A stretch of DNA of 64,000 nt from Streptomyces uncialis. GTDB lineage: Bacteria; Actinomycetota; Actinomycetes; Streptomycetales; Streptomycetaceae. The position numbers and the translations under genes are program-made. Under the pieces are notes generated by a model, which saw nothing but the letters and a program-made list of their open reading frames with translations, was not told the DNA's origin and ran no database searches. Location of the stretch: assembly GCF_001905345.1 (NCBI RefSeq), contig NZ_LFBV01000003.1, forward strand, positions 1 through 64,000, written 5' to 3'. Positions 59,130-64,000 of this stretch are shown in pieces. How positions within the stretch are numbered: position 1 is the stretch's first letter; every line of letters begins with the position of its first letter.

Positions 59130-59408
59130 AGACCACCTGCGGGGCGCTGAAGGCCACCCGCTGGGCCCGGACGGGGGAATCCGGCGAGCACCCATATCGA
59201 AGCGATGAACACCCGAAAGGGAACATCTCTCCCGGTCAGCACGCCCGACGAGGGCGACGAGGGCGATCGTCACCGCAGAGGAAGGCCCGCCCCCCAGTGG
59301 AACGGGCTCTCCGAGAAACACGCGACGGAGCGGGTTGGTCGCGGCGGCGGATGTGCAGGTGACCGTCACCGACGCGGTGTGGCGGGTGGGGACGTGATCC
59401 GGCGCGCT

Positions 59409-62400
59409 CTAGCAGGTGCGCCGGAAGGCGAGCTCCGGGAGGAGGTCACGCCATCTGGCCGGGGTGAGGTCTCCACCGGTGCGGGCGCAGATGTGACGGA
59501 CTGCCCGGTCGGTGTCGAGTGTCCAGAGCCTGGCCGTGAGGTCGTAGCTCGCGGAGGCGAGGGTGTCGTCTCCGGGACTGAAGGCGACCGAGGTGACCGT
59601 GTCCAGGTGGCCGGCGAGTTCATGACCGAAGGGCTCGGCGCGGGCGGGGTCCGTGACGTTCCACAGGTGTACCGCGTGGTCCTCGCCGCCGGTGGCGAGG
59701 GTGCGGCCGTCCGGCGCGAAAGTCACCGAGGTGACACCGCCGCGGTGTCCGGTCAGCTCCTCGCCCAGAGGGCGGGCCCGGCCGGGTTCCGTGACGTCCC
59801 ACAACCGAACCGTACGGTCCCGTCCGCCGGTGGCGAGGGTGTCGCCGTCCGGGGAGTACGCCACCGAGTTGACCCAGTCTCCGTGGGCGGTGAGAGGTAC
59901 GCCCACGGGGCGGGCCCGGTCACGGTCGCTCACGTCCCACAGGCGGGCCGTCCCGTCCTGGCTGCCGGTCGCGAGAGCGCGCCCGTCCGGCGCGAAGGCC
60001 ACGGAGGTGATCCAGCCCGTGTGGGCGACCAGGGGCTTACCGGCGGGACGTACGTCATCCGGGTCGCGCACGTTCCACAGCCGGACCCTGCCGTCCGCGC
60101 CGCCGGTGGCGAGGGTGCGGCCGTCCGGCGCGAAGGTGACGGTGAGCGCCCCGCCGCGGTGGGCGTCCGGGAGGGTGGCGACGGGGGCGGGACTGGTCGG
60201 CGCGGAGACGTCCCACAGCCGGACCGTGCCGTCCTCGGCACCGGCGGCGACCGTAAGACCGTCGGGGGCGAAGGCCACGGACTGGACGGGGGCCTCGTGG
60301 CCGGTGAGATGCCGGGGCAGCGGACGGGGACGTCCCCGCCGGCGGACGTCCCAGAGCCGGACCAGGGCGTCGTCCGTGCTGGCGGCGGCGAGCAGGAGGC
60401 CCTTCGGGGCGTAGGCCACGGAGGTGAGGGGGTTGGTGAAGTCGGTGAGGACGTTCTCCGGCAGATGCCAGACGCGGACGCTGCGGTCGGCGCCGGTGGT
60501 GGCGAGGGTGCGGCCGTCCGGGGCGAACGCCACATCCCACAGTCCCTCAGTGTGTCCGGTCAGCGGTTCGCCGAGCTGCCGCGGGTACTTAGGGTTGGCC
60601 ACGTTCCACAGGATCATGGTGTCGTCCAGCCCCGCCGTGGCGAGCGTGTGTCCGTCGGGGCTGAAGGCCACGGCCCACACGGCGGCGGAGTGCGCGGCGA
60701 GCGGGTCGCCCAAGGGGCGCGGGCCGCCCGAGCCGGACACGTCCCACAGGCGCACCGTCTCGTCGTAGCCGGCGGTGGCCAGGGTCCTGCCGTCGGGGGC
60801 GAACGCCACGGACCAGACCGGCGCCTCGTGCGCGCGCCGCGGCTCGCCGCGCGGTTTCGCCCCGCCGGTGCCGTCCAGCCGCCACAACCGCACGGTCCCG
60901 GTGTGACCGGCCGTGGCAAGGGTGCGGCCGTCGGGCGAGAAGGCGACACCGCGGACGCTGCGAGGATCCGCCGCGACGGGCCGGCCGAGGGGCGCGGGCC
61001 CGGCCGGGACACGGGTGTCCCACAACCGTACGGTGCCGTCGGCGCCGGCGGTGGCGAGGGTGCGGCCGTCCGGGGCGAACGCGACATCGACGACGGACTT
61101 CCCCTCATGGCTGACCACGGGCCTGCCCACGGGACGCGGCCGCTCGCGGTCGCGCGCGTCCCACAGCCGTAGGGTGCCGCGGTTGCCGACCGCGGCCAGC
61201 AGCGCGCCGTCGGGTGAGTACGCCACGGCGCCTACCGTTGCGCCGGTGACGCGCAGCGGCTCGCCGAGCGGCTCTCCCCCGCCCGCCTTCGTCATGTCCC
61301 ACAGCCGTACGGTGCCGTCGTGACCGCTGCTCGCGAGAGTCCGGCCGTCGGGGGCGAACGCCACGGCGCTGCCGATGCCCTTGTGCCCGGACAGCCGGGT
61401 GGACAGCACCCGGCCGGCGTCCGCGGCGAGCCGGGTCCGAAGGCCAGGGGTGGCGCGCATGTCGAGCGCGGCGACGTCGAGCCGGGCGGTCAGCGCGGTG
61501 TTCGTGCCGCGCAGCCGGTCGGCCTCCGCGGTGATCCGGCCGAACACCGCCTCGTCCCGCTCGTTCCGGGCGGTGTCCCGCAGCCGCAGGGCGACGACAG
61601 CGGTGCCCGAGGCGATCAGCACCAGAAGGGCGAGAGTGACCGACAGTCCGCGCAGGAGCCATCCCGCACGGCGCCGCCGGCGGAGGGAGGAACCGAGGAA
61701 GTCCTGCTCCGAGGGCGTGAGTTCGGTACTCCGGTGGTCCTGCGGGAAGGCGTCGCGGGCGGCGGCCAGCCGCGAGCCCGCGTAGAGCGCGGCGCTCTCC
61801 CGGCCGAGATCCAGCCAGGTGCGGGTCGCTTCGGAGAGCGTCCGGTGGACGCGCAGCCGGTCGCGTTCGGCGTCGATCCAGCGGCGCAGCCTGGGCCAGG
61901 CGGTGATGAGGGCCTCGTGGGCCAGTTCGACGGTGCTGTCGTCGAGGGTGAGCAGCCGGGCCCGGACCAGATGGTCCAGCACGGCACGGGTGTCGTCGGG
62001 GTCACCGAGTCCGAGTTCCGTTTGCTCGGCGGGCCGCCGGGTGTCGGGTGTGTTGTCGCCCGGGGAGACCAGCCGGAGCAGGATGCGGCGGGCCAGGTCG
62101 GCCTGGGCTGCGGTGAGTGCGCCGTACACCTCCTCGGCGGTCCGGACGACGGCGCCGCGCAGTCCGCCGGCCGCCTCGTATGCGGACCCGGTCAGGGTGC
62201 GGCCGGTGCGGTGCCGCCAGGTTTCCAGCAACGCGTGGGACATCAGGGGCAGTCCACCCGGTCCGTCGTCGACCTCGTCGAGCAGACGCGCGGTCAGGGC
62301 GCCTTCGACGACCAGTCCGGCCGCGGCGGCCGGCCGGACGACGGCCTCCGTCAGCTCCTCCCGGCTCATCGGGCCGACGAGCACAGTGGCGTCCTGCAAC

Positions 62401-63200
62401 GCGGCCGTGAGCGCGGGGTGCTCCGCGCACCGGCCCAGGAAGTCGGCGCGGACGGCGATCACCACGCGCAGGGCGGCACCGGGGACGTCGGCGGCGAGGA
62501 GCCGGTCGATGAAGGCGGCGCGCTCGGCCGGGTCCGTACAGAGGGTGTACAGCTCCTCGAACTGGTCGACGATCAGCCAGGTGTCCGCGGTCGTGTCCGG
62601 TACGGGGACCAGTCGGTCCGCGTGGGCGCGCAGCGGCTCTGCGCCCGGGGTGAGGATTCGTACGGCCGCGGGGGGCGCGGGTGCGTCCGGGCCGGATCCC
62701 GGATCGCACAGACGCGGGATCAGGCCGGCCCGGAGCAGGGAGGACTTGCCGCTGCCGGAGGGGCCGAAGACAGCGGTGAAGCGGTGCCGCCGGGTCAGCG
62801 CGGTCAGCCGGTCCACCAGCCGGTCGCGCCCGAAGAACAGGGCGGCGTCATCCGGTTCGTACCGGGTCAGACCCCGGTAGGGCGGTCGAACGTCGGCGTC
62901 GGCGGACAGGACGGCGGCCTGAGCGCCCGTCTCGCGCCAGCGCCGCTCCCACTCCTCCGGGTCGCCGCCGCAGGAGCCGACGTAGGCGAGGGTCACCGCG
63001 AGCGTGGGGAGTTGCCCGCCGGCCGCCGCCTGCGACAGGGCGGTCGCCGAGAACGGTACATTCCGCGCCATCACTTGATACGTCGGGCACTCCACCGACT
63101 CCCGCAGGGCTCGGAGATCCGCGGCGAACCGCTGCACAGGTCCGGCCCCCGCCCCCGGGTCGAGCCGCCGCTCCCCGTGCTCCTCTCCGTGTCCGCTCAC
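59409..63200 (-). CDS. nSTAND1-WD40 regulatory NTPase
   Basis: 1263 residues. Residues 22-90 form a helix-turn-helix-like region (RFAADLRALRESVECPTYQVMARN, FSATALSQAAAGGQLP). The STAND NTPase follows: Walker A FGPSGSGKSSLL at about 145-156 and Walker B-type WLIVDQFEELYTLCTD near 210, the nSTAND1 pattern. A winged-helix/arm region extends to about 480, and a single membrane helix (SVTLALLVLIASGTAVVALRL) lies at about 515-535. From about 600 onward there are 14 WD40 units, each with a form of FAPDGRTLATxGxDGTVRLWD, enough for two seven-bladed propellers. nSTAND1 proteins are thought to switch on upon ligand binding by the propellers, and some take part in phage defence. There is no caspase or nuclease effector domain. 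Confidence 0.9.
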   Translation of the reverse strand: MSGHGEEHGERRLDPGAGAGPVQRFAADLRALRESVECPTYQVMARNVPFSATALSQAAAGGQLPTLAVTLAYVGSCGGDPEEWERRWRETGAQAAVLSADADVRPPYRGLTRYEPDDAALFFGRDRLVDRLTALTRRHRFTAVFGPSGSGKSSLLRAGLIPRLCDPGSGPDAPAPPAAVRILTPGAEPLRAHADRLVPVPDTTADTWLIVDQFEELYTLCTDPAERAAFIDRLLAADVPGAALRVVIAVRADFLGRCAEHPALTAALQDATVLVGPMSREELTEAVVRPAAAAGLVVEGALTARLLDEVDDGPGGLPLMSHALLETWRHRTGRTLTGSAYEAAGGLRGAVVRTAEEVYGALTAAQADLARRILLRLVSPGDNTPDTRRPAEQTELGLGDPDDTRAVLDHLVRARLLTLDDSTVELAHEALITAWPRLRRWIDAERDRLRVHRTLSEATRTWLDLGRESAALYAGSRLAAARDAFPQDHRSTELTPSEQDFLGSSLRRRRRAGWLLRGLSVTLALLVLIASGTAVVALRLRDTARNERDEAVFGRITAEADRLRGTNTALTARLDVAALDMRATPGLRTRLAADAGRVLSTRLSGHKGIGSAVAFAPDGRTLASSGHDGTVRLWDMTKAGGGEPLGEPLRVTGATVGAVAYSPDGALLAAVGNRGTLRLWDARDRERPRPVGRPVVSHEGKSVVDVAFAPDGRTLATAGADGTVRLWDTRVPAGPAPLGRPVAADPRSVRGVAFSPDGRTLATAGHTGTVRLWRLDGTGGAKPRGEPRRAHEAPVWSVAFAPDGRTLATAGYDETVRLWDVSGSGGPRPLGDPLAAHSAAVWAVAFSPDGHTLATAGLDDTMILWNVANPKYPRQLGEPLTGHTEGLWDVAFAPDGRTLATTGADRSVRVWHLPENVLTDFTNPLTSVAYAPKGLLLAAASTDDALVRLWDVRRRGRPRPLPRHLTGHEAPVQSVAFAPDGLTVAAGAEDGTVRLWDVSAPTSPAPVATLPDAHRGGALTVTFAPDGRTLATGGADGRVRLWNVRDPDDVRPAGKPLVAHTGWITSVAFAPDGRALATGSQDGTARLWDVSDRDRARPVGVPLTAHGDWVNSVAYSPDGDTLATGGRDRTVRLWDVTEPGRARPLGEELTGHRGGVTSVTFAPDGRTLATGGEDHAVHLWNVTDPARAEPFGHELAGHLDTVTSVAFSPGDDTLASASYDLTARLWTLDTDRAVRHICARTGGDLTPARWRDLLPELAFRRTC

Positions 63201-63765
63201 CTGCCTCGCCCGCCCCTGCCGCCGCTCTCGGTCCCCTCATCCCACGCCATGCGCCGACCGTAGCCATCACCGTCGGCACCCGGGCCCGATCCGGCCAACT
63301 CCCCATCCCCGGAGCCGATTCGGTTCGGCGATGCCCCCGCCTGTGCACACGGGCCTGCGCAGACGCTCGCGGAGCCGTTCGTCGAAGGTGCGGCCGGTGT
63401 GGTCCGCTGGAGACCGTGCCCGGGCGCCGTCGAGCCCGAACGAAGTAGTGCACTCCTCGTGAGAGGTGGCGCCCGGCCGCGCCGAATGATGGATTCTGCG
63501 GGGAGTAGTGCACGTGGGACGGGGTGGCGAACCTGGGTACCCGTGCGGGGCGTGCATCGGTCGCGCGGGGCCTGGCGGTAGCGGGCCAGCGGGATCGGGG
63601 TGGAGGCGCCGTCCCTCAGCGCCGTGGGTAGGGGCACTGTGGCGTAGCCGGTGGAGCGTCCGGCCGGCCAGGTCCTCGATGTCCTCGGGTGAGGCGAGCG
63701 GGTTGGCCGGCCCTGGACCGGGCCGCCATGGGCACCGTCCTGAGCGGCCCGGCGGGCTGCTCAGG
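63201..63765. other. upstream region of the nSTAND1 gene, no supported gene
   Basis: About 560 bases. Open frames on the minus strand are Arg/Ala-rich and unconvincing. It probably carries the nSTAND1 promoter. Confidence 0.4.
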
Positions 63766-64000
63766 TCAGTCGGCGACCCACCAGCCGGAGAGTTTAGGGG
63801 GGAGGGCCGAGCCGTGCGGCTCGGCCCATGCCGTGTACTCGCACTTGGACGTAGGCGTCACCGACAGGGTCACGGTGCCCTGGTCGGGGTGGACCCAACT
63901 GTTCTCCAGCGACCCTCGGCTGGGCCGGTTCGGGCAGTAGCCCTCCCGGAGGTGGATGAGCCGGAAGTAGTTGTGCGGGTTGCCGGTGATGTCCGCGTGG
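63766..64000 (-). CDS. partial secreted-type protein, 5' end outside the window
   Basis: 77 residues visible up to the stop codon. HNYFRLIHLREGYCPNRP, then VHPDQGTVTLSVTPTSKCEYTAW and ending KLSGWWVAD. Two cysteines (about 45 residues apart) suggest a disulfide-bearing exported protein. Start outside the window. Confidence 0.55.
   Translation of the reverse strand, partial: HADITGNPHNYFRLIHLREGYCPNRPSRGSLENSWVHPDQGTVTLSVTPTSKCEYTAWAEPHGSALPPKLSGWWVAD
63804..63827. terminator. 10-bp hairpin within the 3' end of the partial gene
   Basis: GGGCCGAGCC-GTGC-GGCTCGGCCC, perfect arms, located inside the last 20 codons of the partial secreted gene. It may be a transcription terminator or an accidental palindrome in coding sequence. 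Confidence 0.35.

Noticed and set aside
59205..61172. 655-residue plus-strand frame with strong internal repeats
   Set aside because: The repeats are antisense images of the WD40 units of the nSTAND1 gene.

Overview
The window is very GC-rich DNA with strong G/C third-position bias, frequent GTG starts, leaderless starts and 4-bp GTGA/ATGA gene overlaps. Its gene families (stressosome and partner-switching proteins, AA10 polysaccharide monooxygenase, pentapeptide-repeat protein, nSTAND1/WD40 protein, DUF6069 and DUF6584 proteins) point to a Streptomyces or close relative. About twenty broken genes and transposase remnants interrupt the intact genes, which looks like a decaying accessory chromosome arm. 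No rRNA or tRNA gene was recognised.

Layout. 1-4.1 kb: small orphan genes, a broken integrase-like gene abutting a truncated PA-IIL-type lectin, an intact profilin homologue, and a secreted (QxW)3 lectin. 4.7-10.1 kb: an RsbR-RsbS-RsbT stressosome operon continuing, with 4-bp overlaps, into two SpoIIE-type phosphatases, then a separate anti-sigma kinase and a STAS protein. 10.6-16.1 kb: atypical thioredoxin, DEAD-box helicase with a hairpin leader, broken PP2C gene, HNH-like protein, phosphotransferase and hydrolase. 16.3-20.5 kb: ArsR/SRPBCC/truncated MFS operon, AA10 enzyme with DasR-like upstream sites, and a MerR gene divergent from a frameshifted methyltransferase. 20.5-25.6 kb: a three-gene PAS-GAF phosphatase / B12-binding photosensor-like / STAS operon, then a phosphatase divergent from a MarR gene. 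25.9-31.6 kb: PASTA lipoprotein-like gene, small SOS-type gene, guanidine-III riboswitch with two SMR exporter genes, hydrolase, Tat-exported PI-PLC. 31.6-41.5 kb: mostly remnants plus AraC regulator, methyltransferase, Nudix, a membrane protein carrying a heptanucleotide repeat, and an SDR. 41.8-47.2 kb: a second phosphatase/MarR pair and a response regulator-phosphatase / histidine kinase / response regulator operon. 47.5-57.2 kb: ECF sigma operon within transposase debris, small membrane proteins, SRPBCC protein. 57.2-64 kb: pentapeptide-repeat membrane protein convergent with a giant nSTAND1-WD40 protein, and a partial secreted protein at the edge.

How it fits together. The dominant theme is signal-controlled partner switching: at least six SpoIIE-type phosphatases, four STAS proteins and three or four kinase-type ATPases, but no SigB-like sigma factor, so these proteins probably act on targets elsewhere. 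The most unusual items are the profilin homologue beside lectin genes, the CarH-like cobalamin protein wired into a STAS/phosphatase operon, the paired phosphatase/MarR modules with an Asp-to-Asn change in the metal motif, the guanidine-III riboswitch, and two lone type I-E CRISPR-like repeats.
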